Source: Dinoroseobacter sp.
Lineage (GTDB): Bacteria > Pseudomonadota > Alphaproteobacteria > Rhodobacterales > Rhodobacteraceae
Reading direction: 5' to 3'
Assembly (NCBI GenBank): GCA_030066795.1
Contig: JASJAW010000019.1
Location: forward strand, 124,001-188,000
DNA length: 64,000 bases
Shown: one piece after another, positions 1-9,816 of the stretch
Layout of the letters: every line of letters starts with the position of its first letter
How positions within the stretch are numbered: the first letter of the stretch is position 1
Made by a program: the position numbers and the translations under genes
Notes under the pieces: model-generated
Database searches by the model: none
What the model was told of the DNA's origin: nothing
Seen by the model: the letters and a program-made list of their open reading frames with translations, nothing else

Positions 1-18
1 TATAATGATTTTTCGAGA

Positions 19-1098
19 TTGCCTGACTGGGTGCCAGATGCCGCGCGCCATTATGTTGTTCACACCCGTGATGGTGTGTCTATCCGCGGTGTAGCGAAGC
101 AAGCTGGGTGCGCAGCCTCAACCATCCTGCGGCAGATCCGCAAGCTGGAAAACCGCAGAGATGATGCGCTGCTGGATGAAGCACTCGAAGCGCTGACCGT
201 TCCCCCATCCGATACCGAACCACAGGATGTGATCCATATGAGCGAACACCCTCGTAGTCTCCAAAAGACCCAATCCGAACTGATAGAGCGCGAAGCTCGG
301 CGTATCCTTCGCCGTCTTTGCGAAAAAGATGCGATTCTGGCGGTGTCAGCGAAGATGGAAAAGGCCGTGGTGCTGCGCAGCGCCGATGACACTCCGCGCC
401 GCATCGCTGTGGTGGATCGCAATATTGCGCAGGCCTTTGTGCTGAAGGATTGGATTCGGCGCTTCAGGGACGGCAAGGTTGCACAGTACGAAATCACCCA
501 TGCCGGACGCGCCGCGCTCAAGCGTTTCTTGGCGGAAGATGCGCAGCGCAAGACCGGCGCGGCTTCGGAGGAGCTTTCAGCATTTGGGGAGCAGCACAGG
601 GAATGGGGGCATCGCGAGATTGCAGGGGATGAGCCCGGCGAAGCTGCGCGGCGGCGCATGCGCTACAACCTTGCGGAGAGTCCGTTGTCCCAGCTAGCAC
701 GGCGGCGGGACAAGACCGGAACGCGGTTTCTCTCGGATGACATGGTGAGAGCTGGCGAGCGCCTGCGTGAAGACTTCGAGCTGGCACAGATGGGACCGAA
801 AGTGACCCAGAACTGGGAGAAGTTCCTAACAGGTGGAGCTCGGGGAGGCGCCCGCAGCGACTTCTGCGGAGGATCAAGTAACGCGCGAGAGCGTGTTAGC
901 GCCGCGTTGGAGGCGCTCGGGCCGGGACTTGCAGATGTGGCTTTTCGGTGTTGCTGTTTCCTCGAAGGTCTGGAAGCAGCGGAAAAACGGCTCGGCTGGT
1001 CCGCGCGATCCGGAAAAATCGTGTTGCGGATCGCTCTCGATCGTCTGGCTCAGCACTATCAGGAGGTTCATGCGAAAGGTGGCGGACGGATCGGCTAG
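19..1098 (+). CDS. DUF6456 domain protein with N-terminal helix-turn-helix (5' end uncertain)
   Basis: This is a 359-residue protein if read from the TTG at position 19. The frame is open to the left edge of the window, so the true start may lie outside it. Residues about 18-45 look like a resolvase/XRE-like helix-turn-helix (IRGVAKQAGCAASTILRQIR). The C-terminal part, with its RYNLAESPLSQLARRRDK region and RFL/GERLREDFE motif, matches what I know as the DUF6456 family of alphaproteobacteria. Its function is not established. A DNA-binding or regulatory role is inferred from the helix-turn-helix only. It lies 140 nt upstream of lipA on the same strand. Confidence 0.75.
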   Translation: MPDWVPDAARHYVVHTRDGVSIRGVAKQAGCAASTILRQIRKLENRRDDALLDEALEALTVPPSDTEPQDVIHMSEHPRSLQKTQSELIEREARRILRRLCEKDAILAVSAKMEKAVVLRSADDTPRRIAVVDRNIAQAFVLKDWIRRFRDGKVAQYEITHAGRAALKRFLAEDAQRKTGAASEELSAFGEQHREWGHREIAGDEPGEAARRRMRYNLAESPLSQLARRRDKTGTRFLSDDMVRAGERLREDFELAQMGPKVTQNWEKFLTGGARGGARSDFCGGSSNARERVSAALEALGPGLADVAFRCCCFLEGLEAAEKRLGWSARSGKIVLRIALDRLAQHYQEVHAKGGGRIG

Positions 1099-1238
1099 CG
1101 CAGTTGTCGCCAAAAAGACCGGTGGTTCCTGCGACGCCGGTCTGGGCCATCCATGCGACTCATGGCAGCTATGCGCGCAGAACGGTTTCGCTTTTTCTAA
1201 GGACCGTCTAGATACAATTGCAACGAGGAGCCTGTTGT

Positions 1239-2189
1239 ATGCGTGATCTGACAATACCTGAAGAGCGTCATCCGGAAAAAGCCCACCGGAAGGACAACGC
1301 GCAACCTCGCAAGCCGAGCTGGATCCGGGTGAAGGCTCCGGGCGGCGAGGGGTTTACGCAAACCCGCGAGATCATGCGGAAAAACAACCTTGTGACAGTG
1401 TGCGAGGAAGCTGGCTGCCCGAATGTCGGCGAATGCTGGAGTCAGGGCCACGCCACCATGATGATCATGGGTGAGATCTGCACGCGCGGCTGCACATTCT
1501 GCAACGTCGCGACTGGGCGGCCAGACGCGCTCGATGTTTTTGAGCCCGGGCGTGTGGCTGATGCAGTACAGAAGTTAGGTCTCAATCATGTGGTGATCAC
1601 GTCAGTCGACCGCGATGATCTCGAAGATGGCGGAGCAGAGCATTTCGCAATGACAATCCGTGCTGTGCGGAAGCGCGCGCCGGAAACGACGATCGAGATC
1701 TTAACCCCGGACTTTCTAAAATGTGCTCCGGACGCGCTCGAGACGGTGGTTGCGGCCAAGCCGGATGTTTTCAACCACAACCTCGAAACCGTGCCTGGTC
1801 TTTACCCGGACGTGCGTCCCGGTGCGCGGTATTTCCATAGCTTGCGTCTGTTGCAGCGGGTTAAGGAACTGGATCCGGCAATGTTCACGAAATCGGGCAT
1901 CATGGTCGGTCTTGGCGAAGACCGCCGGTCAGTGGCACAGGTCATGGATGACATGCGCGCGGCGGACGTCGATTTTCTGACCATCGGGCAATACCTGCAG
2001 CCGACACCGAAGCACCACGCAGTGGATCGGTTTGTTACTCCTGAAGAGTTCAAATCGTATGAAAAAACGGCGTACGGCAAAGGGTTCCTGATGGTGTCTG
2101 CCACGCCGTTGACGCGTTCGAGCTACCATGCAGGTGACGATTTCGCCCAGTTGCGCGCCGCCCGTTTAGAAAAACTAAGCGCACGGTAA
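1239..2189 (+). CDS. lipA: Lipoyl synthase LipA
   Basis: LipA is a radical-SAM enzyme that inserts two sulfur atoms into protein-bound octanoyl groups to make the lipoyl cofactor of 2-oxoacid dehydrogenases and the glycine cleavage system. Both iron-sulfur cluster motifs are present: Cys55, Cys60 and Cys66 ([12 protein letters not shown]) for the auxiliary cluster, and Cys81, Cys85 and Cys88 (CTRGCTFC) for the SAM cluster. The RSSYHAG motif near the C terminus supplies the conserved Ser ligand. I chose ATG 1239 ([10 protein letters not shown]) because CGAGGAG lies 8 nt upstream. An in-frame start at 1218 would add seven unlikely residues. Length is 316 residues, normal for the family. Confidence 0.97.
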   Translation: MRDLTIPEERHPEKAHRKDNAQPRKPSWIRVKAPGGEGFTQTREIMRKNNLVTVCEEAGCPNVGECWSQGHATMMIMGEICTRGCTFCNVATGRPDALDVFEPGRVADAVQKLGLNHVVITSVDRDDLEDGGAEHFAMTIRAVRKRAPETTIEILTPDFLKCAPDALETVVAAKPDVFNHNLETVPGLYPDVRPGARYFHSLRLLQRVKELDPAMFTKSGIMVGLGEDRRSVAQVMDDMRAADVDFLTIGQYLQPTPKHHAVDRFVTPEEFKSYEKTAYGKGFLMVSATPLTRSSYHAGDDFAQLRAARLEKLSAR

Positions 2190-2277
2190 ACCACGTACTG
2201 GCCTGCTCGCCTTAGAATCGCCGGATTTCAAGAGCACTCTGTTACCCTAATTATTTGGTGTGTTCGGAGCGTCTCGG

Positions 2278-2787
2278 ATGAAGGCGATCACAATTGTACT
2301 CAAGTGGACCCTTTGGTCGGTCTATCGCGCTTTCGGTTTGGGAGCATTCGCGCTTGCGTTGGCCTATGCGTATATCATCCTGAAGCTGGAGCTTGCCTTC
2401 GTGCCGCGATCAGAACTGATCCCGTATTTTGCAACCATCCTTGGGATGTTCTGCGGAACGCTGTTTCTGTTGCCATCCACGACTCCGCATTGGGTGCGCG
2501 TTGTCGATGACGCAACTTCGGCCACGATTGCCATTGCTGCTGTGATCGGGCTTGCCATTGCGCTGGTGTCCGGGTCGGCCGATGTTGTTCCGCTTCTTGA
2601 CCCCGAAAAGAACACGATCGCGGCGGGGCTGATTTCGGCATTGGTGGGTGGACTCACCGCGCTTGGAATTCTTTCAGCCGGGGGACTGGGACTGGTCTCT
2701 CCGCGGCGCATGCGTCGGGTCCCGTTGATGGATCTCAAAGCCCCGCGGAGCATCGATCCGCGGTCTTTGCGCAAGTCCCGTATCTGA
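2278..2787 (+). CDS. Hypothetical membrane protein
   Basis: I do not recognise the family. The 169-residue product has four hydrophobic stretches: one near the N terminus (FGLGAFALALAYAYIIL), one after a short loop (ATILGMFCGTLFLL), one around TIAIAAVIGLAIALVSG, and one around AAGLISALVGGLTALGIL. It ends in a basic, probably cytoplasmic tail. ATG 2278 is preceded by GGAG 8 nt upstream; a GTG at 2260 is an alternative start. It follows lipA by 88 nt and points toward the oppositely oriented hpt cluster. No enzyme motif is visible. Confidence 0.7.
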   Translation: MKAITIVLKWTLWSVYRAFGLGAFALALAYAYIILKLELAFVPRSELIPYFATILGMFCGTLFLLPSTTPHWVRVVDDATSATIAIAAVIGLAIALVSGSADVVPLLDPEKNTIAAGLISALVGGLTALGILSAGGLGLVSPRRMRRVPLMDLKAPRSIDPRSLRKSRI

Positions 2788-2793
2788 AGTCCG

Positions 2794-2979
2794 TCAGTTT
2801 ATACCGATGGGTCTGGGGCGGACCTGATTGGGCGTCAGCGCCTCCGGCCAGCCGAAGAATTGTTCAATTGCCCATAAGGTCAGGCAGGCTGCCACGATAA
2901 GAAGCATGTACTTCACCCGCTTTTCGGACGGCGGGTTGCGTGCCCAGCGTGACATGCGCATCAGCCAGTTGAAGTTCAT
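2794..2979 (-). CDS. Small single-pass membrane protein
   Basis: This 61-residue protein has one transmembrane segment ([19 protein letters not shown]) flanked by a basic N-terminal part ([16 protein letters not shown]) and a GWPEAL tail. Its start overlaps the stop of hpt by 4 nt, so it is probably translationally coupled to it. Short proteins of this type, with a conserved GWPE stretch, accompany genes in many Rhodobacterales, but no function is known to me. It is real rather than a shadow frame because no gene lies on the other strand here and the composition is membrane-like. Confidence 0.75.
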   Translation of the reverse strand: MNFNWLMRMSRWARNPPSEKRVKYMLLIVAACLTLWAIEQFFGWPEALTPNQVRPRPIGIN

Positions 2980-3512
2980 AGCATGCGGACCTTTCCGATA
3001 TAAGGCAGGTTACGGTTGCGTTGGGCGTAGTCGATGCCATAGCCCACCACGAATTCATCCGGGATCTCAAATCCGGTCCAGGTGGCTTTGACGTCGACCT
3101 CGCGCCGGGAAGGCTTGTCGAGCAGGCAGATCGTTTCCAACCGTCGCGGCTCGCGCGATCTCAGAAGTTTGGTCACGTGGTTGAGCGTGAACCCGGTATC
3201 GACCAGATCCTCCACCACCAGCACATCGCGCCCGGCAATCTCGGACCTCAGGTCTTTCAGTATGCGAACCTCTCGCGAGCTTTCCATCGCATCGCCGTAA
3301 GACGAGGCTTCCAGAAAGTCGACCTCCAGCGGTAGGGACAACTCGCGCACAAGATCGGCGATAAAGACGAACGACCCGCGCAGGAGCCCCACCACCATCA
3401 GTTTGTCGGTGTCTTTGAACGAGGTTTCTATGTCACGCGCGAGCGCCTCCACCCGCGCGGCGATCGCCTTGGCAGAGATCATTTTATCAATGACGTAATG
3501 ATCGTGCTTCAT
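2976..3512 (-). CDS. hpt: Hypoxanthine phosphoribosyltransferase
   Basis: This enzyme converts hypoxanthine (and often guanine) plus PRPP to IMP/GMP in cytosolic purine salvage. The 178-residue length is typical. The PRPP-binding signature is present as [14 protein letters not shown], the flexible-loop region as [10 protein letters not shown], and the C-terminal [24 protein letters not shown] block is characteristic of the family. I chose ATG 3512 ([10 protein letters not shown]) because a purine-rich GGGGGCAGG stretch immediately precedes it. The longer open frame upstream overlaps the divergent COQ10-like gene region and is not protein-like. It is followed by a 4-nt-overlapping small membrane protein. 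Confidence 0.93.
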   Translation of the reverse strand: MKHDHYVIDKMISAKAIAARVEALARDIETSFKDTDKLMVVGLLRGSFVFIADLVRELSLPLEVDFLEASSYGDAMESSREVRILKDLRSEIAGRDVLVVEDLVDTGFTLNHVTKLLRSREPRRLETICLLDKPSRREVDVKATWTGFEIPDEFVVGYGIDYAQRNRNLPYIGKVRML

Positions 3513-3581
3513 CCTGCCCCCTTGAATTTTCCGCGCTACTCTACGAAATCCCCTTCCACTGTCACGTGAAAACCGGATGTC

Positions 3582-4049
3582 ATGCCGCAACACTCTGAGA
3601 CCCGAACGCTGCCTTATACCGCCCAGCAGATGTATGACCTTGTGGCGGATGTTGCAGCTTATCCGCAATTCCTCCCGTGGTGCGCCGCAGCACGTATCCG
3701 GTCGACCGAGCCCACTAGCTCGGGATCGGAGATGCTGGCGGACCTTGTGATTTCATTCAAAGTGTTCCGAGAAAAGTTCGGGAGCAGGGTCCAGCTTCAA
3801 AGCCAAGATCATGTGATTAAGACCGAGTACCTTGATGGGCCCTTCAAGCATATGCACTCGGTCTGGAAATTCACCGACTTGGAAGCAGGTGGGTGCAAGG
3901 TAGAGTTCGACACGGACTTTGAGTTTAAGAACAAGATACTACAAAGCGTTATTGGTGTCGTTTTTCACGAGGCCATGCAGCGGATCGTTCGCGCATTCGA
4001 GTCCCGCGCTGACGCGCTTTATGGGTCCGGAGCACCCAGCATAGCCTAG
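3582..4049 (+). CDS. COQ10/RatA-like START-domain protein
   Basis: This 155-residue protein has the polyketide cyclase/START fold of the COQ10 (coenzyme Q-binding) and RatA family. It starts with [21 protein letters not shown], followed by YPQFLPWC, which is diagnostic, and ends with an amphipathic helix ([18 protein letters not shown]). Homologues bind ubiquinone or another lipid and are needed for efficient respiration. The toxin name RatA used for Escherichia coli homologues is probably not informative here. It is divergent from hpt, with 69 nt between the two starts, and its stop overlaps that of the convergent pncC by 4 nt. Confidence 0.9.
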   Translation: MPQHSETRTLPYTAQQMYDLVADVAAYPQFLPWCAAARIRSTEPTSSGSEMLADLVISFKVFREKFGSRVQLQSQDHVIKTEYLDGPFKHMHSVWKFTDLEAGGCKVEFDTDFEFKNKILQSVIGVVFHEAMQRIVRAFESRADALYGSGAPSIA

Positions 4050-4522
4050 CGGCGTTGTGCGGCCGCGATCAGGCGCTTTAATGCATGGTCGCGTGCATAC
4101 GCACGCACTTGCGCCCGTCCCAGGGGTCCATACTCGATGGTTTCAGTTTGGGTTTTCGTTTCATTGGTTGCGATACCGAAACACACGCGACCCTCGGGCT
4201 TGAACTCGGACCCGCCCGGACCGGCGATCCCAGTGATCGAAACCGCGATATTTGCGCCCGAGCGGCGTAAGGCGCCATCGGCCATTTCTCGGGCGACAGG
4301 CTCGGACACCGCGCCATGCGCACGGATTGTGTCAGCACTAACGCCCAGCAACTCGACCTTCGATCCGTTCGAATAGGTCACAATCCCGCGTTCGAAGATG
4401 TTTGAGGAGCCGGCAACATCCGTTATCGCGGCTGCGACCATGCCGCCTGTGCAGCTTTCGGCGGTTGTGACTTGAAGACTTCGCGCGGTGCAAATGTCCA
4501 GCAGGGTTTCGGCCAGTGTCAT
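4046..4522 (-). CDS. pncC: CinA-family nicotinamide-nucleotide amidohydrolase
   Basis: This is a stand-alone 158-residue CinA C-terminal domain. Enzymes of this type (PncC) deamidate nicotinamide mononucleotide to nicotinate mononucleotide in pyridine-nucleotide recycling. The family signatures TAESCTGG near residue 20 and SITGIAGPGG near residue 97 are present, with RVCFGIA following. The N-terminal MoCF-like domain of full-length CinA is absent, as in other PncC proteins. The start codon overlaps the stop of pgpA (TAATG arrangement), indicating coupling in the order ispDF-pgpA-pncC. Confidence 0.9.
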   Translation of the reverse strand: MTLAETLLDICTARSLQVTTAESCTGGMVAAAITDVAGSSNIFERGIVTYSNGSKVELLGVSADTIRAHGAVSEPVAREMADGALRRSGANIAVSITGIAGPGGSEFKPEGRVCFGIATNETKTQTETIEYGPLGRAQVRAYARDHALKRLIAAAQRR

Positions 4523-5010
4523 TATGCAAACCCCATGTGCGCGATGGCGGCCAGTGCGCCGACGCAGACTGCTGCAAGCACACCCGCAATCACATCGTCC
4601 AACATCACCCCGATTGCGTCGTGACGGCGATCTGCCCAGCCCACAGGACCGGGCTTCCAGATGTCAAAGAGCCGGAAGAACACAAACGCCGCGATCCAGC
4701 CGGGGTAAAGCGCAAGCACATCGGCCCCAGCCATCTGCGCACCCAGAGAGACCGGCCAAAGCGCGATCCACTGACCTGCCACTTCGTCGATCACGATCTC
4801 TGACGGATCGTGGTCTTCCTTGCCTGCCGTTTCGGCGCGCGTGACCCACACGCCAACCGCGAAAACGATGAGTGTAGCCACAACAACCAATGGAAAACCG
4901 CCAAGGACGTGCACAATCCAGAACGCGGGCAGGGCGGCCAGCGAACCCCATGTGCCCGGTGCAGGCTTCAGCAGGCCCACTCCAAAGAACGTCGCCAACA
5001 ATCTGGTCAT
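4522..5010 (-). CDS. pgpA: Phosphatidylglycerophosphatase A
   Basis: PgpA dephosphorylates phosphatidylglycerophosphate to phosphatidylglycerol at the inner membrane. The 162-residue product starts [12 protein letters not shown], contains the [13 protein letters not shown] stretch and the [11 protein letters not shown] acidic motif, then [11 protein letters not shown] and [10 protein letters not shown]. All are typical of the family. Three or four hydrophobic segments are visible. ATG 5010 overlaps the ispDF stop by 4 nt. A longer frame upstream is only the shadow of ispDF. No truncation is seen. Confidence 0.93.
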   Translation of the reverse strand: MTRLLATFFGVGLLKPAPGTWGSLAALPAFWIVHVLGGFPLVVVATLIVFAVGVWVTRAETAGKEDHDPSEIVIDEVAGQWIALWPVSLGAQMAGADVLALYPGWIAAFVFFRLFDIWKPGPVGWADRRHDAIGVMLDDVIAGVLAAVCVGALAAIAHMGFA

Positions 5011-6164
5011 ACGCGCACCAACGTGACGGTGGCGAGCGATGCAATCCCTTCGCCCCGTCCGGTGAAGCCCAGCCGCTCCGACGTGGTGGCCTTGACGCTC
5101 ACCTGATCGGGTTGAAGCCCCATATGCTCCGCCATTTTTGTTTTCATCGCAGCGTGATGCGGGCCAATCTTCGGGTATTCGCAAACCAATGTGCAGTCCA
5201 TATGGGTTATCGCGTAGCCGCGCGAGGCAGCAAGCTCGACCGCGTGTTTAAGAAAAATCTCCGAGGCGGCGCCCTTCCACTGTGGATCTGCGGGAGGGAA
5301 ATGCTGACCTATATCGCCGTCTCCCAGAGCGCCGTAAATGGCATCTGTGACCGCATGCATGCCGACATCAGCATCGGAATGGCCTTGTAGCGCTCGATCA
5401 TGGGGTATCGTCACGCCGCACAGAACAACGGCATCACCCGGTCCGAAGCGGTGTACGTCGTAGCCATTGCCAGTTCGGATATCCATGGATGCCTGTCCTA
5501 ACAGAGTTGCAGCACGCGCGAAATCCTGCTCGTACGTGATCTTCAGATTACGGGTTTCGCCCGGAACAATACTGACGGCGTGTCCAGCCGCCCGGGCGAC
5601 CTCGACATCGTCTGCCGCGCCTCCGGTGTGTTGCGCATGCGCCGCGGCAATCAATTCTCGGCTAAAGCCTTGTGGCGTCTGCGCGCGGAACAGCCCGTCG
5701 CGCTCCCGCATTCCGGTAACAAACCCGTCGGCTCCGGTCCAAAGCGCATCCGTCACGGCCAAAGCAGGTGCGGCCGCGCCCGTTGTACGCGTCGCCTCTA
5801 TCACGTTTGTGATCAGGCCTGCGCTGACGCAAGGGCGCGCCGCATCATGGATGAGGACTATCTGACACTCCTCCGACACCACTTCGAGTGCGGCGCGCAC
5901 AGATGCGTCCCGCGTTTCGCCCCCGGCGACGCAGGTCATTGGAAAGCTGCTGTCCAGCGTATCCGCAAGCGGCATATCTTCGGGGTGCAATACAACGATC
6001 ATCTGCGAGATATCCGGCACGCCCTCGAATGCAGCAAGGGTCCAGTCGAGCACACGGCGTCCCGCGAGGGACTGCCACTGCTTCGGGATCGTGCCGCCCG
6101 CGCGGGTTCCGCGTCCGGCGGCGACAATCACGGCAGCGGCCGGGGACGGGGCGGGCGAGGTCAT
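5007..6164 (-). CDS. ispDF: Bifunctional IspD/IspF of the MEP pathway
   Basis: One 385-residue polypeptide carries two non-consecutive enzymes of isoprenoid precursor synthesis. Residues about 10-225 are the CDP-ME synthase IspD ([25 protein letters not shown]). Residues about 228-385 are the 2-C-methyl-D-erythritol 2,4-cyclodiphosphate synthase IspF (GNGYDVHRF with the metal-binding Asp/His; [33 protein letters not shown]). Fusions of this kind are well known in alphaproteobacteria. It is the first gene of the ispDF-pgpA-pncC run. AAGGA lies about 12 nt before the ATG. Confidence 0.96.
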   Translation of the reverse strand: MTSPAPSPAAAVIVAAGRGTRAGGTIPKQWQSLAGRRVLDWTLAAFEGVPDISQMIVVLHPEDMPLADTLDSSFPMTCVAGGETRDASVRAALEVVSEECQIVLIHDAARPCVSAGLITNVIEATRTTGAAAPALAVTDALWTGADGFVTGMRERDGLFRAQTPQGFSRELIAAAHAQHTGGAADDVEVARAAGHAVSIVPGETRNLKITYEQDFARAATLLGQASMDIRTGNGYDVHRFGPGDAVVLCGVTIPHDRALQGHSDADVGMHAVTDAIYGALGDGDIGQHFPPADPQWKGAASEIFLKHAVELAASRGYAITHMDCTLVCEYPKIGPHHAAMKTKMAEHMGLQPDQVSVKATTSERLGFTGRGEGIASLATVTLVRV

Positions 6165-6362
6165 TGAATCTGGCGTCCTTCGAAGCTTTCAGTTCGTTCG
6201 TAACTAAAAGTCGCCTGCAAAAGGTGCAATCGAGAAGCCTCTGCCCCGGGTATATTGCACAAAAAATAGGCGGTTCGTGTTTTGCCGGTTTTACGGCTTT
6301 TTGCGCGGTTGCCGCCGATAGGGAAACTCGTTAGCGCATAGATATGCACAAGGATTAAGCGT

Positions 6363-7349
6363 TTGACTGTAAACTTGGCAAACACGGGGTTTGAGATGCC
6401 GGTTTTTCTGGCGCCGCTGGCCGGGATCACCGACCGGCCGTTTCGTGACCTCGTCGCTCAGTTTGGCGCCGGTCTCGTTGTGTCGGAAATGATTGCCAGT
6501 CAGGAGATCGCGGAAGCCAAACCGGCAAGCCGTGCCAAGGCGGAACTGGGCTTCGGCCGCGCCGCCACGTCCGTACAACTCGCGGGACGCGATCCTTATT
6601 GGATGGCGGAAGCTGCCAGGTACGTCGCGGGGCAGGGCGCACAAGTCATCGATATCAACATGGGGTGTCCGGCCAAGAAGGTTGTCGGCGGTCTTAGTGG
6701 ATCGGCCCTGATGCGCGATCTCGATCATGCTCTTTCGTTGATCGATGCGGTGGTCGGCGCCGTTGAGGTCCCCGTTACGCTGAAGACCCGGTTGGGCTGG
6801 GATGAGAACAGTTTGAACGCCCCCGACCTGGCCCGTCGCGCACGGGATGCGGGCATCCAGATGATTACGATCCATGGGCGAACTCGCTGTCAGTTCTACA
6901 AAGGCTCGGCCGACTGGACGGCGATCCGCGCGGTCAGCAACGCGGTCGCTATTCCGGTGATTGCCAATGGCGATATTGTCGGATCTGCTTCTGCGGAGGC
7001 GGCGCTTACGGCCTCCGGTGCGGCTGGCGTCATGGTTGGACGTGGTGCGCAAGGCCGCCCGTGGAAGCTGGCGCAAATCGCGGCAGACTTGTTCGACTTT
7101 CCCGCCCCGAAAGTGCCCGAAGGCCAAGCGCTGTTCGACATCGTCGCCGGGCACTACGAAGCGATGCTGGACTTCTACGGCGTTCCACTCGGTGTGAAAG
7201 TCGCGAGAAAGCATCTGGGGTGGTATTTGGACGATCAGCCCGCTCAACCCGAGCTGCGCAGACTAGTGCTGACAGAAAAGGACCCGACGAGGGTTCTCAC
7301 CCTATTGCGCGAGGCTTTTGTGGCATCTCCGCTCGAGGTGGCCGCATGA
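6363..7349 (+). CDS. dusB: tRNA-dihydrouridine synthase DusB (NifR3)
   Basis: This FMN- and NADPH-dependent enzyme reduces uridines in the tRNA D-loop. The family motifs are MPVFLAPLAGITDRPFR near the N terminus, NMGCPAKKVVGG with the catalytic Cys, TLKTRLGW, TIHGRTRCQFYKG and IPVIANGDI. The start is taken as the TTG at 6363, preceded by AAGGA about 9 nt upstream. An ATG at 6396 would cut off the first beta strand. It heads the ntr operon, as nifR3 does in Rhodobacter; its stop overlaps the ntrB start (ATGA). A 318-codon antisense frame over it is only a shadow. Confidence 0.94.
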   Translation: MTVNLANTGFEMPVFLAPLAGITDRPFRDLVAQFGAGLVVSEMIASQEIAEAKPASRAKAELGFGRAATSVQLAGRDPYWMAEAARYVAGQGAQVIDINMGCPAKKVVGGLSGSALMRDLDHALSLIDAVVGAVEVPVTLKTRLGWDENSLNAPDLARRARDAGIQMITIHGRTRCQFYKGSADWTAIRAVSNAVAIPVIANGDIVGSASAEAALTASGAAGVMVGRGAQGRPWKLAQIAADLFDFPAPKVPEGQALFDIVAGHYEAMLDFYGVPLGVKVARKHLGWYLDDQPAQPELRRLVLTEKDPTRVLTLLREAFVASPLEVAA

Positions 7350-8419
7350 CAAATCGCACGCAGGCGTTGTGGGTGTCGCTTCCCATTCCGGCTTTGATCG
7401 TGTCCGGTGACAATTTGATCGCCGATCTCAATCCTGCCGCGGAAACGTTTATGAATGGCTCTCTGCGAAGCCTTTTGAACGCGCCACTCTGGGACAAGCT
7501 GATGGTAGACGCCCCGTTGGAGGAGGCGTTCTCCCGTGTGCGTAACAATTTCTCGCCGTTGTTCATCAACGATGTGGATGTTGGCACAGGCGAACGTGCG
7601 CCTGTGTTGTGCAACTTGCAAATCGCACCGTTGGTCGACAACCCGGATCTTGTACTTCTGCTGATCGAACCGCGCGAGATCGCGGGGCGTCTGGGAAGGT
7701 CGATGCAATCGAAATCGGCCGCCAAGTCCGCGATAGGGATGGCCGAAATGCTCGCGCATGAGATCAAGAACCCTCTGGCTGGCATCACCGGCGCGGCGCA
7801 GTTGTTATCCATGAACCTTAAAAACGGCGATTTGGAACTCACCGATCTGATCGTTGCCGAAAGCCGCCGCATCGTGAAGCTTCTGGAGCAGGTGGAACAG
7901 TTCGGAAACCTCAGTCCGCCCATACGCAAAGCCGTCAACATCCACGATGTTCTGGAACGGGCTCGCAAATCCGCAACGGTCGGGTTCGGTGCGCATATGA
8001 CCATCCGCGAAAGCTACGACCCGTCCTTGCCAAATACCTATGCAGATGCCGACCAGCTTTTGCAGGTCTTCCTGAACTTGTTAAAAAACGCGGCCGAAGC
8101 CGGAGCGGACGGCGGAGAGATTCAGATTCGAACGTTCTATGAACTGTCTCTTCGCCTGCGGAAGCAAGATGGCTCCGGCACCTCCGTGCCGCTCCAGATC
8201 GAGATCATTGACGATGGCCCCGGTCTGCCGCCAGAAATCTCGGGCGAGATATTCGAGCCGTTTGTCTCCGGTAAGGAGAATGGAACCGGCCTCGGTCTCG
8301 CACTTGTCTCAAAGATCATCTCAGAACATGACGGGTGGATTGCCGTGGACAGCGTTCCTGGCCGTACCGTCTTCCGCATATCCCTGCCTGTTGCCCCCCG
8401 CACCGAGGAGATTTCCTGA
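7346..8419 (+). CDS. ntrB: Nitrogen regulation sensor kinase NtrB
   Basis: NtrB is the soluble histidine kinase/phosphatase that, with PII protein, sets NtrC phosphorylation according to nitrogen status. The 357-residue protein has an N-terminal PAS-like domain (about 10-115), a dimerisation/phosphoacceptor helix with His138 in [12 protein letters not shown], and an ATPase domain with [10 protein letters not shown] (N box), DDGPGLP (G1) and GTGLGLALV (G2). No membrane segment is visible, as expected. Its ATG overlaps the dusB stop, and its own stop overlaps the ntrC start, so the three genes are coupled. Confidence 0.94.
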   Translation: MTNRTQALWVSLPIPALIVSGDNLIADLNPAAETFMNGSLRSLLNAPLWDKLMVDAPLEEAFSRVRNNFSPLFINDVDVGTGERAPVLCNLQIAPLVDNPDLVLLLIEPREIAGRLGRSMQSKSAAKSAIGMAEMLAHEIKNPLAGITGAAQLLSMNLKNGDLELTDLIVAESRRIVKLLEQVEQFGNLSPPIRKAVNIHDVLERARKSATVGFGAHMTIRESYDPSLPNTYADADQLLQVFLNLLKNAAEAGADGGEIQIRTFYELSLRLRKQDGSGTSVPLQIEIIDDGPGLPPEISGEIFEPFVSGKENGTGLGLALVSKIISEHDGWIAVDSVPGRTVFRISLPVAPRTEEIS

Positions 8420-9783
8420 TGGATGGAACCGTCCTTGTCGCCGATGACGACCGCACGATCCGCACCGTACTGACCCAAGCGCTAACGCGTGCCGGGTGTA
8501 AGGTTCACGCCACTTCAAGCCTGATGACCCTTATGCGCTGGGTCGAGGAAGGCAAAGGTGATCTGGTGATCTCGGATGTCATTATGCCGGACGGCAACGG
8601 GCTCGATACTTTGCCGAAAATTTCGGAGGCAAGGCCCGGTCTGCCAGTAATCGTCATTTCCGCACAAAACACCATCATGACCGCGATCCAGGCTGCGGAG
8701 GCGGAGGCTTACGATTATTTGCCCAAGCCTTTCGACCTGCCGGACTTGATGAAACGGGCGGCGCGTGCGCTGGAGGTTAAACGCCGGGCACCGGTTCAAA
8801 CGGAAGGCGCAGAGCGCAGTTCCGACGATCTGCCCCTCGTGGGGCGCACGCCGCAAATGCAGGCGCTTTATCGTCTTGTTGCACGGGTTATGAACACCGA
8901 TCTGCCGGTAATGATCACCGGGGAGAGTGGTACAGGCAAAAGCCTCATTGCAAAAGCGATCCACGACTTTTCCGACCGCCGGTCTTTGCCATTTATTGTC
9001 GCCGGGGCGGCGGATCTGGCCGGTGCAGACGGGCCCTCCAACCTCGTGGCCCGTGCCCGGGGCGGGTCGATCCTGTTTGATGAAGTCGGGGACTTTGACG
9101 ATGATGCGCAGGGACGGATTGTTCGTATGCTCGACAGCTTCGGTGACAACTCTCCGCGCATCATGTCGTCGAGCCAGCGCGATCTCATGCAGAAAATGGA
9201 AGCGGGGTTGTTCCGTCAGGACCTTTTTTACAGGCTAGGCGGCGTTACCATTAACGTGCCCTCGCTCCGAGAGCGCGTGGACGATATCCCGCTGTTGGCT
9301 GATCATTTCCTTGCTCGTTCGGAACGCGATGGCTCAGCCCCGCGCAAACTGTCTGCCGAGGCGAGCGATATGATCCGCGCCTACTCGTGGCCGGGCAATG
9401 TGCGCCAGCTTGAGAACGCAATGAAACGCCTCGTGGTGACTGCGCAAGAAGAAGAGATAGGGCGTGGGGATGTCGAGATGGTGCTCGGCAGTCAGCCGGC
9501 AATCGAACCGCTTATGGGGGGCGGGCCCGCCGATAAACTGAGTGCCTCCGTCGAGAAGCATTTGCGCCGATATTTCGATCTGCATGGAGGCGTCTTGCCT
9601 CCGCCGGGGCTCTATCAGCGGATTCTGCGTGAAGTTGAGGCGCCGCTCATAGAATTGGCACTCGACGCAACTGGCGGAAATCAGGCCAAATGTGCCACTC
9701 TGCTCGGCATCAACCGCAATACTTTGCGCAAAAAGATTACTGACCTCGATATTCAGGTGACACGCAGGCGCAAGTTGATGTAA
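8419..9783 (+). CDS. ntrC: NtrC response regulator lacking the GAFTGA loop
   Basis: NtrC activates nitrogen-assimilation promoters when phosphorylated. The 454-residue protein has a receiver domain (Asp53; Lys103 in PKPF), an AAA+ domain with Walker A GESGTGKS at about 168-175 and Walker [10 protein letters not shown] at about 217-225, and a C-terminal Fis-type helix-turn-helix ([20 protein letters not shown]). The stretch between the two Walker motifs is shortened and has no GAFTGA, the loop that contacts sigma-54. This matches the Rhodobacter capsulatus type of NtrC, which works with sigma-70 polymerase. The start overlaps the ntrB stop by one nucleotide. Confidence 0.95.
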   Translation: MDGTVLVADDDRTIRTVLTQALTRAGCKVHATSSLMTLMRWVEEGKGDLVISDVIMPDGNGLDTLPKISEARPGLPVIVISAQNTIMTAIQAAEAEAYDYLPKPFDLPDLMKRAARALEVKRRAPVQTEGAERSSDDLPLVGRTPQMQALYRLVARVMNTDLPVMITGESGTGKSLIAKAIHDFSDRRSLPFIVAGAADLAGADGPSNLVARARGGSILFDEVGDFDDDAQGRIVRMLDSFGDNSPRIMSSSQRDLMQKMEAGLFRQDLFYRLGGVTINVPSLRERVDDIPLLADHFLARSERDGSAPRKLSAEASDMIRAYSWPGNVRQLENAMKRLVVTAQEEEIGRGDVEMVLGSQPAIEPLMGGGPADKLSASVEKHLRRYFDLHGGVLPPPGLYQRILREVEAPLIELALDATGGNQAKCATLLGINRNTLRKKITDLDIQVTRRRKLM

Positions 9784-9816
9784 AACTGCCACATAAAGTG
9801 TCGAAAGAGGCACGAC

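Noticed and set aside
6165-6362. Possible sigma-54 element in the ispDF-dusB gap
   Set aside because: TTGCAC occurs but there is no GG dinucleotide at the right distance upstream. The spacer also holds no other convincing feature.
6291-7247. 318-codon open frame antisense to dusB
   Set aside because: It runs in the opposite strand of a clear DusB gene, is Arg-rich with no domain, and arises from high-GC codon structure.
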